Assembly (NCBI GenBank): GCA_036734025.1
Contig: DAIMZI010000024.1
Coordinates: forward strand, 1 to 27,685
Direction of reading: 5' to 3'
DNA: 27,685 bases
From: DAIMZI01 sp036734025
GTDB taxonomy: Bacteria > Pseudomonadota > Alphaproteobacteria > Rhizobiales > Rhodomicrobiaceae
Under the pieces are notes generated by a model, which saw nothing but the letters and a program-made list of their open reading frames with translations, was not told the DNA's origin and searched no databases. Made by a program: the position numbers and the translations under genes. Below are positions 8,511-15,364 of the stretch, piece after piece. The stretch's first letter is position 1; each line of letters opens with the position of its first letter.

Positions 8511-8537
8511 ACACAGACGACGACGCTGTTTGGATAT

Positions 8538-8613
8538 GGGGCTATAGCTCAGTTGGGAGAGCGCGTGAATGGCATTCACGAGGTCGGCGGTTCGATCCCG
8601 CCTGGCTCCACCA
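8538..8613 (+). tRNA. tRNA-Ala (GGC anticodon)
   Basis: All four arms fold: acceptor GGGGCTA with TGGCTCC (one G-U and one U-G pair), D stem GCTC/GAGC, anticodon stem CGTGA/TCACG with loop ATGGCAT (anticodon GGC, bases 8571-8573), five-base variable loop AGGTC, and T arm GGCGG-TTCGATC-CCGCC. The 3' CCA is encoded. Length is 76 bases. It decodes GCC and GCU alanine codons. Confidence 0.98.
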
Positions 8614-8798
8614 GACGTCGCCCGTGACTGAATATCGCTGAAATTTGCTCGCGGTCTTTCGCCGTTGAGCCATTGACGCGCTGACCGGGACGGTGCCGCT
8701 GGCATGCGAGCCCGGGATGCCAACATCCGCCAGCGCGTTGCGCCCGCGGATGCAATTGTGCTTGGATGAACGCTCCGCCAACGGGAGCCCCTGGATTT

Positions 8799-10373
8799 AT
8801 GTTCGATACACTCTCAGAACGCCTTTCCGGCGTCTTCGACAAGCTGACCCGGCGCGGCGCGCTCTCCGACAAGGATGTGAGCGCGGCCATGCGCGAGGTG
8901 CGCCGTGCGCTTCTGGAAGCCGACGTGGCGCTCGAAGTGGTGCGCGACTTCACGGATCGCGTGCGCGAGAAGGCTGTGGGCCAGGATGTCGTCAAATCGG
9001 TGACGCCCGGCCAGATGGTCGTCAAGATCGTCCATGACGAGCTGGTGCAGGTTCTGGGCTCTGACGCCGAGACGATCGACCTGAACGCCCCGTCGCCTAT
9101 GGCGATCATGCTGGTGGGATTGCAGGGCTCGGGCAAGACCACAAGCTGCGCCAAGATCGCCCGCCGCCTGAGCGAGCGCGACAAGCGCAAGGTGCTGATG
9201 GCCTCGCTCGACACCCGCCGGCCCGCAGCGCAGGAACAGCTCCGTATACTTGGCGAGCAGGCCGAGATCGAGACGCTGCCGATCATCGAGGGCCAGTCGC
9301 CGACGCAGATCGCCCGCCGCGCCATGCAGGCCGCGCGGCTGGGTGGTCATGATGTTGTGATGCTCGATACCGCGGGCCGGCTGCACATCGACGAAGCGTT
9401 GATGGCCGAGATGGCCGAAATCCGCGATATCGCCGCGCCCCACGAAACGCTTCTGGTCGCCGACGCTCTGACCGGCCAGGATGCGGTGCATCTGGCGAAA
9501 TCGTTCGACGAGCGCATCGGCATCACCGGCATCGTGCTCACCCGTGTGGACGGCGACGGGCGCGGCGGCGCGGCGTTGTCGATGCGCGCGGTCACCGGCA
9601 AGCCGATCAAGCTCATCGGCACGGGCGAAAAGCTCGACGGGCTGGAGAATTTTCACCCTGAGCGCATCGCCGGACGCATCCTCGGCATGGGCGATGTGGT
9701 CAGCCTGGTGGAGCGCGCTGCCGAGACGATCGATGCGGAAAAAGCCAACCGCATGGCCGAGAAGATGCGCAAGGGCGCATTCGATCTGGAGGATCTGAAT
9801 ACGCAATTGGGCCAGATGCAGAAGATCGGCGGCATGTCGGGCGTGCTTGGCATGCTGCCCGGCATGGGCAAGCTGCGCAAGCAGATAGACGGCGCGGCCC
9901 TCGATGACAGCGTCATCAAGCGCCAACGGGCGATCATCTCGTCGATGACACGTCAGGAGCGGCGCGCGCCAAAGGTGCTGAATGCTTCGCGCAAGAAGCG
10001 CATCGCCGCCGGCTCCGGTACCGAGGTTCAGGACGTCAACAAGCTGCTGAAGATGCATCGGCAGATGGCCGACATGATGAAGAAGCTTGGCCGCGACAAG
10101 GGTATGCTCAGCCGGATGATGGGCGGCGGGATGCCGGACATGCCGCCCGAGGCCATGGCGGAAGCGCAGAAAATGGCCCGAAGCGGCGCTGTTCCTTCGA
10201 CTTTGCCAGGTCTTGGCGCCGGCGCGCCGGGCGGTCTGCCGGGCGGATTTCCAGGCGGCCTGCCCGGCCTTGGTGGCGGTGCGTTCGGCGGCGGCATGGC
10301 ATCCGGCCTGCCCGGTCTGCCCGGCAGCAGAGCAAGCGCGGGGGGACGCAAAAAAAGCCGTAAAAAGAAATAA
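8799..10373 (+). CDS. ffh: Signal recognition particle GTPase Ffh
   Basis: The protein part of the signal recognition particle, which binds 4.5S RNA and signal sequences and docks with FtsY at the membrane. The 524-residue protein has the N domain (residues 1-90), G domain with the P-loop GLQGSGKTT (107-115), DTAGR (190-194) and TRVDGDGRGG (248-257), and a Met-rich M domain (about 310-460) with SGTEVQDVNKLLK for RNA binding. A Gly/Pro/Leu-rich tail of about 65 residues ends in Lys/Arg, longer than in E. coli. I start at the ATG at 8799, giving the usual MFDTLSERL; an ATG 11 codons earlier is possible. A GGGAG stretch lies upstream. Confidence 0.97.
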   Translation: MFDTLSERLSGVFDKLTRRGALSDKDVSAAMREVRRALLEADVALEVVRDFTDRVREKAVGQDVVKSVTPGQMVVKIVHDELVQVLGSDAETIDLNAPSPMAIMLVGLQGSGKTTSCAKIARRLSERDKRKVLMASLDTRRPAAQEQLRILGEQAEIETLPIIEGQSPTQIARRAMQAARLGGHDVVMLDTAGRLHIDEALMAEMAEIRDIAAPHETLLVADALTGQDAVHLAKSFDERIGITGIVLTRVDGDGRGGAALSMRAVTGKPIKLIGTGEKLDGLENFHPERIAGRILGMGDVVSLVERAAETIDAEKANRMAEKMRKGAFDLEDLNTQLGQMQKIGGMSGVLGMLPGMGKLRKQIDGAALDDSVIKRQRAIISSMTRQERRAPKVLNASRKKRIAAGSGTEVQDVNKLLKMHRQMADMMKKLGRDKGMLSRMMGGGMPDMPPEAMAEAQKMARSGAVPSTLPGLGAGAPGGLPGGFPGGLPGLGGGAFGGGMASGLPGLPGSRASAGGRKKSRKKK

Positions 10374-10422
10374 TAGATACCCCGCAGGTAAGCGTATTGC
10401 CTTTCAATGAAAGGAAGAAGAG

Positions 10423-10746
10423 ATGGCATTGCTCAACATAGCAACCGGGTTTTGTTCCGCTATTGCCACGATCATTGGGCTAGCTTTGATGTCGTCGGCT
10501 CTCGCTCTGTCTGCCAATTCGGTTGGTGTGATGTCCATCCAAACCATCACCATCGCGCAAGACACGCCGCTCGAAGCTGTGGCGAAAAGAGATGATGACG
10601 ACGACGACGACGATTATGACGATGATGACGACGACGACTATGATGACGATGACGATTATGACGACGATGACGATGACGATGACGATGACGATTATGATGA
10701 CGATGACAATGACGACGATGACGACGACGACAATGACGATGACTGA
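10423..10746 (+). CDS. Secreted poly-aspartate protein, unknown
   Basis: I do not recognise this 107-residue protein. Residues 1-31 look like a Sec signal peptide (hydrophobic core GFCSAIATIIGLALMSSALA, then LSA). A short polar linker follows, then from residue 57 to the end the chain is 51 residues made of 45 Asp, 4 Tyr and 2 Asn. The DNA there (10591-10743) is a run of GAY codons, in effect a trinucleotide repeat. An AGGAAGAAG site precedes the ATG, and a small inverted repeat (10400-10414) overlaps its first bases. It sits between ffh and rpsP on the same strand. Such a chain would be strongly anionic and could bind calcium or other cations outside the cytoplasm; that is inference. The signal peptide and good ribosome-binding site argue against a chance frame. 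Confidence 0.65.
   Translation: MALLNIATGFCSAIATIIGLALMSSALALSANSVGVMSIQTITIAQDTPLEAVAKRDDDDDDDDYDDDDDDDYDDDDDYDDDDDDDDDDDYDDDDNDDDDDDDNDDD
10591..10743 (+). repeat. GAY trinucleotide tract (GAT/GAC, with a few TAT/AAT)
   Basis: A 153-base, 51-codon run of GAT and GAC interrupted only by four TAT and two AAT codons. It encodes the poly-Asp region of the preceding gene. Mixing of GAT and GAC and the interruptions would reduce slippage compared with a pure repeat. Another frame of the same strand reads as Met/Thr repeats, which explains a spurious open frame there. Confidence 0.9.
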
Positions 10747-10849
10747 GATGACAGCTAGGGATGATCGTCGTCCAGATATCCGTCTTCCCGTCTTCTGATC
10801 ATTTGAAGCCTGATCCGGCGCGGCCTCATGATCGAACGGTCATGACAGG

Positions 10850-10869
10850 TGCGCCAGAGCTCTGGCGCA
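10850..10869. promoter_or_regulatory. Perfect 20-bp palindrome before rpsP
   Basis: TGCGCCAGAGCTCTGGCGCA is identical on both strands, with ten-base arms and no spacer, ending 45 bases before rpsP. No T-run follows, so an intrinsic terminator is unlikely on the plus strand. It could be an operator, or a stem in the rpsP leader. A second, imperfect dyad (TCATGA at both ends, 10826-10845) lies just upstream. Confidence 0.5.
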
Positions 10870-10914
10870 AGAAATTTCGAGATCGATACAACCTGAACGA
10901 CGAAAGAAAACCAA

Positions 10915-11307
10915 ATGTCACTGAAAATGAGACTGGCCCGCGGCGGCACCAAGAAGCGCCCATTTTACCGCATCGTGGTGGCCGATAGCCGCGCGCCGCG
11001 CGATGGGCGGTTCATCGAAAAGATCGGCACATGGAACCCTATGGTCGCCAAGGACAGCCCGGAACGTGTGGTGCTCGATCAGGAGCGCGCCACGCACTGG
11101 CTGAAGAACGGAGCGTTGCCGACCGACCGCGTATTGCGGTTCCTGGCCGATGCCGGTCTCGCCGAGCGGCCCGCCCGTAACAATCCCAAGAAGGCCGAAC
11201 CGGGCGCCAAGGCCAAAGAGCGGGCTCAGGAAAAGGCCGACAAGGCAGAAGCGGCGAAAGCTGCCGAGCAGGAGCCGGCGAGCGCGGATGAGCCTGCGGA
11301 ACAATGA
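10915..11307 (+). CDS. rpsP: 30S ribosomal protein S16
   Basis: Small-subunit ribosomal protein that binds 16S rRNA early in assembly. The first 80 or so residues are the conserved domain: MRLARGGTKKRPFYRIVVADSR, then GRFIEKIGTWNP and the RVLRFL segment. The protein is 130 residues, with an Ala/Glu/Lys-rich, probably helical C-terminal extension of about 45 residues that is common in Alphaproteobacteria and absent in E. coli S16. The ATG at 10915 gives MSLKMRL; an ATG four codons later is also possible, and the ribosome-binding site is weak (GAAAG). It lies downstream of the poly-Asp gene and upstream of rimM. Confidence 0.97.
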   Translation: MSLKMRLARGGTKKRPFYRIVVADSRAPRDGRFIEKIGTWNPMVAKDSPERVVLDQERATHWLKNGALPTDRVLRFLADAGLAERPARNNPKKAEPGAKAKERAQEKADKAEAAKAAEQEPASADEPAEQ

Positions 11308-11365
11308 TTTGCATCCGCGTTGCGAGGGGCCGGCCTTCGGGACAAGAGGCCTGGTAGCGGGGCGC

Positions 11366-11506
11366 ATGAGTGCCGATGACATGGGTGCTGCTCAGACGGG
11401 CGCAACGGTCTTGAGCTCCGACCTTTTACACGCGCACGACTTTCGCGTGCGGCTGCTGGGCGCCGGTCTGTCGGACCCGGACTTTATCGGTTCGCGGGCG
11501 GACTGA
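11366..11506 (+). CDS. Possible small leader ORF before rimM
   Basis: A 46-codon frame starting at ATG 11366 ends with TGA at 11504-11506, sharing one base with the rimM ATG (TGATG), the arrangement seen in translational coupling. A GCGGGG stretch lies near the start. I do not recognise the product, and no hydrophobic segment or motif is visible. The same frame is open upstream across rpsP, so it could be chance. It otherwise fills the 198-base gap between rpsP and rimM. Confidence 0.2.
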   Translation: MSADDMGAAQTGATVLSSDLLHAHDFRVRLLGAGLSDPDFIGSRAD

Positions 11507-12048
11507 TGTCGGATCTGGACGCGCAGCCCGATAACCGGATGAAAGTGGGCCACGTGTCCGCCGCACACGGCATCCGCGGCGAGGTCAAGATCAGAAGCTA
11601 TACCGAGCACGCGCGCGATATCGTCGCCTATGGCCCGATCAGAGATGAAAACGGCCGTGAGATCACGCTTGCCGATATTCGTCCCGTAAAGGGCGGCTTC
11701 GTGGTGGCGCGCGTTGCCGGTATCAGCGACCGCAGTGCGGCGGAAGCGCTGATCGGCACGGGCCTGTTCGTTGAGCGCGCCCATTTGCCCGAGCCCGAAC
11801 CCGACGAATGGTATTACTCCGATCTCATCGGCCTGAGCGCGCACACGCCGGAGGGCGAGGGGCTCGGCAGGATCATCGCCGTACATGATTTTGGCGCGGG
11901 CGACATCATCGAGGTGGACCCCGAGGATGGCCGACCCAGCGTGATGATCCCGTTCACCCGCGAACATGTGCTGGATGTGCTGATGCCGCAGCGCCGCATC
12001 ATCGTGCGCCCGCCTGAGGAGATCGAGGAGCAGCCGGAAGCGGATTGA
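11506..12048 (+). CDS. rimM: Ribosome maturation factor RimM
   Basis: Binds S19 and helps mature the 30S head. The 180-residue protein has the N-terminal RimM domain (KVGHVSAAHGIRGEVKI, about residues 13-29, with SYTE following) and a PRC-barrel-like C-terminal half that begins at WYYSDLIGL (about residue 104) and includes IPFTREHVLDV and the closing IIVRPPEEI. The ATG at 11506 gives a short N-terminal extension before the conserved block. In most relatives trmD and rplS follow; here the next gene is amtB on the other strand. Confidence 0.95.
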   Translation: MSDLDAQPDNRMKVGHVSAAHGIRGEVKIRSYTEHARDIVAYGPIRDENGREITLADIRPVKGGFVVARVAGISDRSAAEALIGTGLFVERAHLPEPEPDEWYYSDLIGLSAHTPEGEGLGRIIAVHDFGAGDIIEVDPEDGRPSVMIPFTREHVLDVLMPQRRIIVRPPEEIEEQPEAD

Positions 12049-12092
12049 GGGCGGTGCCGCAAGACCCTGCGCTTGACCCCACCCAGCCAACG

Positions 12093-12121
12093 AAAAATGC
12101 CCGGAACCGAAATTCCGGGCA
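12093..12121 (-). terminator. Intrinsic terminator of glnK-amtB
   Basis: TGCCCGGAA and TTCCGGGCA form a perfect 9-bp stem with a six-base loop (12098-12121). Read on the minus strand it is followed by TTTTTCG (12097-12091), a proper U-tract, about 100 bases after the amtB stop. On the plus strand no T-run follows, so for rimM it could act only weakly. Confidence 0.8.
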
Positions 12122-12220
12122 AGTTAGGAGCGTAGGCAGGAAGAATGAAGTCTCGATCGCTCATGACCGGGGCGAGAACAGCGAGCTGACCCGCCCCGGC
12201 GCATGCGCTTTCAAGGGACG

Positions 12221-13600
12221 TTACATCCTCTGGCTACCCTGGCCGAACTCCGGATAGGCTTCCAGACCGAGTTCCGTAGTGTCGAGGCCCTGATACTCGG
12301 CTTCCTCCGACGGCCTGAGGCCGACGGTGAATTTGAGCAGCAGCCAGAAGAACGAGCTCGTGATGATCACGAACAGACCGATGGAGGTCACGCCGACCAA
12401 CTGGCCCATGAACGAGGCGCTGGAGTTGGTGAGCGGCACCGCCATGGTACCCCAGATGCCCGCGATCAAGTGGACCGGAATGGCGCCGACCACATCGTCG
12501 ATGCGCAGCTTGTCGAGCAGCGGCACGAAGAACACGACAATTACGCCGCCGATGCTGCCAATCAGGATCGCCATGATCGGCGAGGGTGTGAGCGGTTCCG
12601 CAGTAATCGACACAAGGCCGGCCAGTGCGCCGTTGAGCGCCATGGTAAGATCGACCTTGCCGTACATGATCTGAGTGAGGATCATCGCGGCAACCACACC
12701 GCCAGCCGCAGCCAGGTTTGTGTTCATGAAGATGCGCGACACGGAAGACGCGTCTTCGATCGTGCCGATGGCCAACTGCGAGGCGCCGTTGAAGCCGAAC
12801 CAGCCGAGCCACAGGATGAATGTACCGAGCGTTGCCAGAGGCAAGTTCGATCCGGGCATGGCGTTGACCTGACCACCCGGGCCATATTTGCCCTTGCGCG
12901 CGCCAATGATGATGGCGCCCATGAGCGCGGCCCAGCCACCCGTCGAGTGAACCAGTGTCGATCCCGCGAAATCCTGGAATTCAGCGCCGGCAATGTCGAG
13001 TATCAGGCTCGTTTCCGCTCCCGGAGCCAGCCAGCCAGCACCCCATTTCCAGGCGCCCTGGATCGGGTAGATAAAGCCGGTAAGGACGATCACGAAGATC
13101 AGGAACGGCCAGATCTTGATACGCTCGGCCACTGTGCCAGATACGATCGAAGCGGCGGTGGCGCAGAATACCATCTGGAAGAACCAGTCCGATGCCGCTG
13201 AATAGCTTCCGGGATCATCAGACGGATCGGGAATTGACTTCGGCGTGAAGGAGCCGAAATAGCCGCCATCAACCCCGTCATACATCAAGTTGTAACCGAC
13301 GATCCAGAACATCAGGCCAGCCACGGAATAAAGGCTGATGTTCTTGGTGCACTGCATGGCGACATTCTTGCTGCGGACGAGGCCGGCTTCGAGCATGGCA
13401 AAGCCAGCGGCCATCCACATGACCAGAAAACCGCCGATCAGGAACAGCAGCGTGTTGAACACATACTGTCCGTCCGCGGGAACTGCGGTCGACGCTTCAA
13501 CTGCCGCTGGCGCGTCCTGCGCCAGGGCCGGGTCGACCAGGAGGGCGGCGGTCACGACCCCGAGGCCGCCTATACCCAATAATTTATAAAATCGACTCAT
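12221..13600 (-). CDS. amtB: Ammonium transporter
   Basis: Trimeric Amt/Rh channel that takes up ammonium under nitrogen limitation. The 459-residue precursor has an N-terminal signal peptide ending near ALAQDA, then about eleven membrane segments. The pore twin histidines are H218 (STLVHSTGGWAA) and H377 (IPVHLIAGIWG). The C-terminal tail keeps the GLRPSEEAEYQGLD pattern through which GlnK controls the channel. The ATG at 13600 has a GAGGTGA site six bases upstream. It follows glnK by 15 bases, so the two form an operon, and the terminator lies just downstream. Confidence 0.97.
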   Translation of the reverse strand: MSRFYKLLGIGGLGVVTAALLVDPALAQDAPAAVEASTAVPADGQYVFNTLLFLIGGFLVMWMAAGFAMLEAGLVRSKNVAMQCTKNISLYSVAGLMFWIVGYNLMYDGVDGGYFGSFTPKSIPDPSDDPGSYSAASDWFFQMVFCATAASIVSGTVAERIKIWPFLIFVIVLTGFIYPIQGAWKWGAGWLAPGAETSLILDIAGAEFQDFAGSTLVHSTGGWAALMGAIIIGARKGKYGPGGQVNAMPGSNLPLATLGTFILWLGWFGFNGASQLAIGTIEDASSVSRIFMNTNLAAAGGVVAAMILTQIMYGKVDLTMALNGALAGLVSITAEPLTPSPIMAILIGSIGGVIVVFFVPLLDKLRIDDVVGAIPVHLIAGIWGTMAVPLTNSSASFMGQLVGVTSIGLFVIITSSFFWLLLKFTVGLRPSEEAEYQGLDTTELGLEAYPEFGQGSQRM

Positions 13601-13615
13601 CTGTTCACCTCAGTC

Positions 13616-13954
13616 CTAAAGTGCTTCCACGTCGGTTTCGCCGGTGCGGATTCGCACAGATTGCTCGATGGCGGTCACGAAGATCTTTCCGTCTCCAATC
13701 TGCCCAGTCTTTGCTGCTGTTGTGATCGCCTCCAATACCTTCTCCACACGATCAGACGAGACTGCGACTTCGATCTTGATCTTGGGCAGGAAGGTTACTT
13801 CATACTCTGCTCCACGATAGATTTCGGTATGGCCCATCTGACGGCCATATCCCTTGACTTCAGTGGCGGTCAAGCCTTCGACACCCAACGCGGTCAAAGC
13901 TTGTCGTACTTCGTCGAGCTTGAAAGGCTTGATGACTGCCGTCACCAGTTTCAT
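13616..13954 (-). CDS. glnK: PII nitrogen regulatory protein
   Basis: Trimeric PII signal protein that senses glutamine, 2-oxoglutarate and ATP/ADP and blocks AmtB. It is 112 residues, the standard length. The T-loop GYGRQMGHTEIYRGAEYEV carries the uridylylation tyrosine at exactly position 51, and the TGQIGDGKIFV nucleotide-binding block is intact. An AAGGAGAT site precedes the ATG at 13954; a longer frame to 13990 is ruled out by this. Pairing with amtB points to GlnK, not GlnB. A sigma-54-like promoter lies about 100 bases upstream. Confidence 0.96.
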   Translation of the reverse strand: MKLVTAVIKPFKLDEVRQALTALGVEGLTATEVKGYGRQMGHTEIYRGAEYEVTFLPKIKIEVAVSSDRVEKVLEAITTAAKTGQIGDGKIFVTAIEQSVRIRTGETDVEAL

Positions 13955-14370
13955 GTTTATCTCCTTCGAACAGCTCTTAATCTTCACCACGACCGAAGGT
14001 CGGACCCTCTCGTTCCGAAAACCCGCCGCCCGCAGCTGCGCGAGGGCTGCTATTCAAAACCCGTGCCAAAAGACTGAAGTCCTTGTTTAAGCGGCAGAGT
14101 TTGAGCGGAGACGCGCGCAGGCACGTGACTCTGCGACAAGGGGGCGCCGTATCAGTCTAAAAAATAGGCATGAAGGACAATTTCTGGGCGTTTTGTGCGC
14201 AAGCTAGGCGGTTTTTGCCCGCGACTGCACTGAAATGCATCAGTCAGCGTCAGATGCCGGCACACAGGCATCAAGATCGCGGTAACAATTATGCTGTAGC
14301 GCAGCGAACACAGATTGCCTGTTTGTCACGCCTGCATACCAGCAAAGAGACCGTATTCGCGCAACAACGC
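13955..14370. other. 416-base gene-free region upstream of glnK
   Basis: No convincing coding frame was seen. Besides the sigma-54-like site it holds an inverted repeat GCAGAGT/ACTCTGC (about 14094-14136) and a partial dyad GACTG...CAGTC around 14223-14245 that contains TGCACT and TGCATC, loosely like an NtrC site. A short minus-strand leader of glnK and the end of tesB bound it. Confidence 0.5.
14054..14068 (-). promoter_or_regulatory. Candidate sigma-54 promoter of glnK-amtB
   Basis: On the minus strand the sequence TGGCACGGGTTTTGAA matches the sigma-54 pattern TGGCACG-N4-TTGCW at every fixed base except C to A in the -12 element (TTGA). Spacing is exact. Transcription would begin near 14043, leaving an 89-base leader before glnK. 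Sigma-54/NtrC control is well known for glnK-amtB operons. Confidence 0.55.
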
Positions 14371-15240
14371 TCAGTTGGGCTGGCGCTCACGGATCAGGCC
14401 TTCCTGCGCCACCGACGCCACCAGGACGCCGTCACGATCAAACACCGAACCACGGCAGAAGCCGCGTCCTGCGCTCGCCAGCGGGCTGTCCATGACGTAA
14501 AGCAGCCAGTCATCAGCGCGGAAGCCGCGATGAAACCAGAGCGAATGATCGAGGCTCGCCATCATCAGCCTGGGATCGAACAGGTTGCGCCCATGCGGCG
14601 CAAGAGCGGTATCCAGCAAGAAGAGATCGGACGCATAGGCCAGCACGCATTTGTGCAGGCCGGGGTCATCGGGCAGTGAAATGTTGGAGCGGAACCACAC
14701 GCTGCGTTCGGCCTTGCGCTTTTCCGTCGAGATGAACTGCCTGATGTCGACGGGCCGCATCTCCACCGGCCTTTCACGCTCCCAGTACTTGCGGATCTGC
14801 TCCGGCAGCATATGCACCACCTCTTTCAGGATCTCGGCCTCAGAAGGCAGCGTGTCGGGATTGGGGACGTCGGGCGCCTCTATCTGATGATCAAAGCCGG
14901 TTTCACCGCGGTGAAACGATACGCCCATCGAAAAGATCACCTCACCGTGCTGCACCGCGCTGACCTGCCTTGTGGTGAAACTGCGTCCGTCGCGGATACG
15001 GTCCACCCGGTAGATGATCGGTCGGCTGGGATCGCCCGGCAGGAGAAAATAGCCATGCAGCGAATGGGCGCGCCGGTCCTCGTCCTCCACGGTGCGCGAC
15101 GCCGCGACGAGCGCCTGGCCGATCACCTGACCGCCGAACACGCGCTGCCAGCCATCGGCGGGACTGCGGCCTCGAAACAGATTGAATTCGAGCGCTTCGA
15201 GGTCGAGGATGTCAAGCAGTGTGCCAGTAGCCTGGGTCAT
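14371..15240 (-). CDS. tesB: Acyl-CoA thioesterase II
   Basis: Hydrolyses medium- and long-chain acyl-CoA. The 289-residue protein has two fused hot-dog folds: the first holds GGQVIGQALVAA and LHGYFLLPGD, the second YASD and ASLDHSLWFHR. By alignment from memory with E. coli TesB (D204, T228, Q278) the active-site set is D205, S229 and Q279, with serine in place of threonine. The ATG at 15240 is chosen because GAGG lies eight bases upstream and the product has the usual length; the frame is open further to 15321. It is divergent from the ubiquinone-type monooxygenase gene. Confidence 0.94.
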   Translation of the reverse strand: MTQATGTLLDILDLEALEFNLFRGRSPADGWQRVFGGQVIGQALVAASRTVEDEDRRAHSLHGYFLLPGDPSRPIIYRVDRIRDGRSFTTRQVSAVQHGEVIFSMGVSFHRGETGFDHQIEAPDVPNPDTLPSEAEILKEVVHMLPEQIRKYWERERPVEMRPVDIRQFISTEKRKAERSVWFRSNISLPDDPGLHKCVLAYASDLFLLDTALAPHGRNLFDPRLMMASLDHSLWFHRGFRADDWLLYVMDSPLASAGRGFCRGSVFDRDGVLVASVAQEGLIRERQPN

Positions 15241-15364
15241 TATCGTTGCCTCATATGAATTGCTGCTTCTTGCGGCCGGCGCGACTGGGGCCATCTGAGG
15301 GCCGTGGCGGCGCACTGTCAAGAAGCGGGCGTACGCAACTTGCGCCTAGCAGGAGATGTCCGAC

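Noticed and set aside
10592..10798. Met/Thr-rich open frame over the GAY tract
   Set aside because: It is the shifted reading of the GAT/GAC repeat and has neither a signal nor a ribosome-binding site.
11392..12090. 232-codon minus-strand frame opposite rimM
   Set aside because: Antisense shadow of rimM, with no conserved features.
14119..14140. Plus-strand sigma-54-like sequence (GGCACGTGACTCTGC)
   Set aside because: The distance between GG and GC is one base too long, and no plus-strand gene follows.
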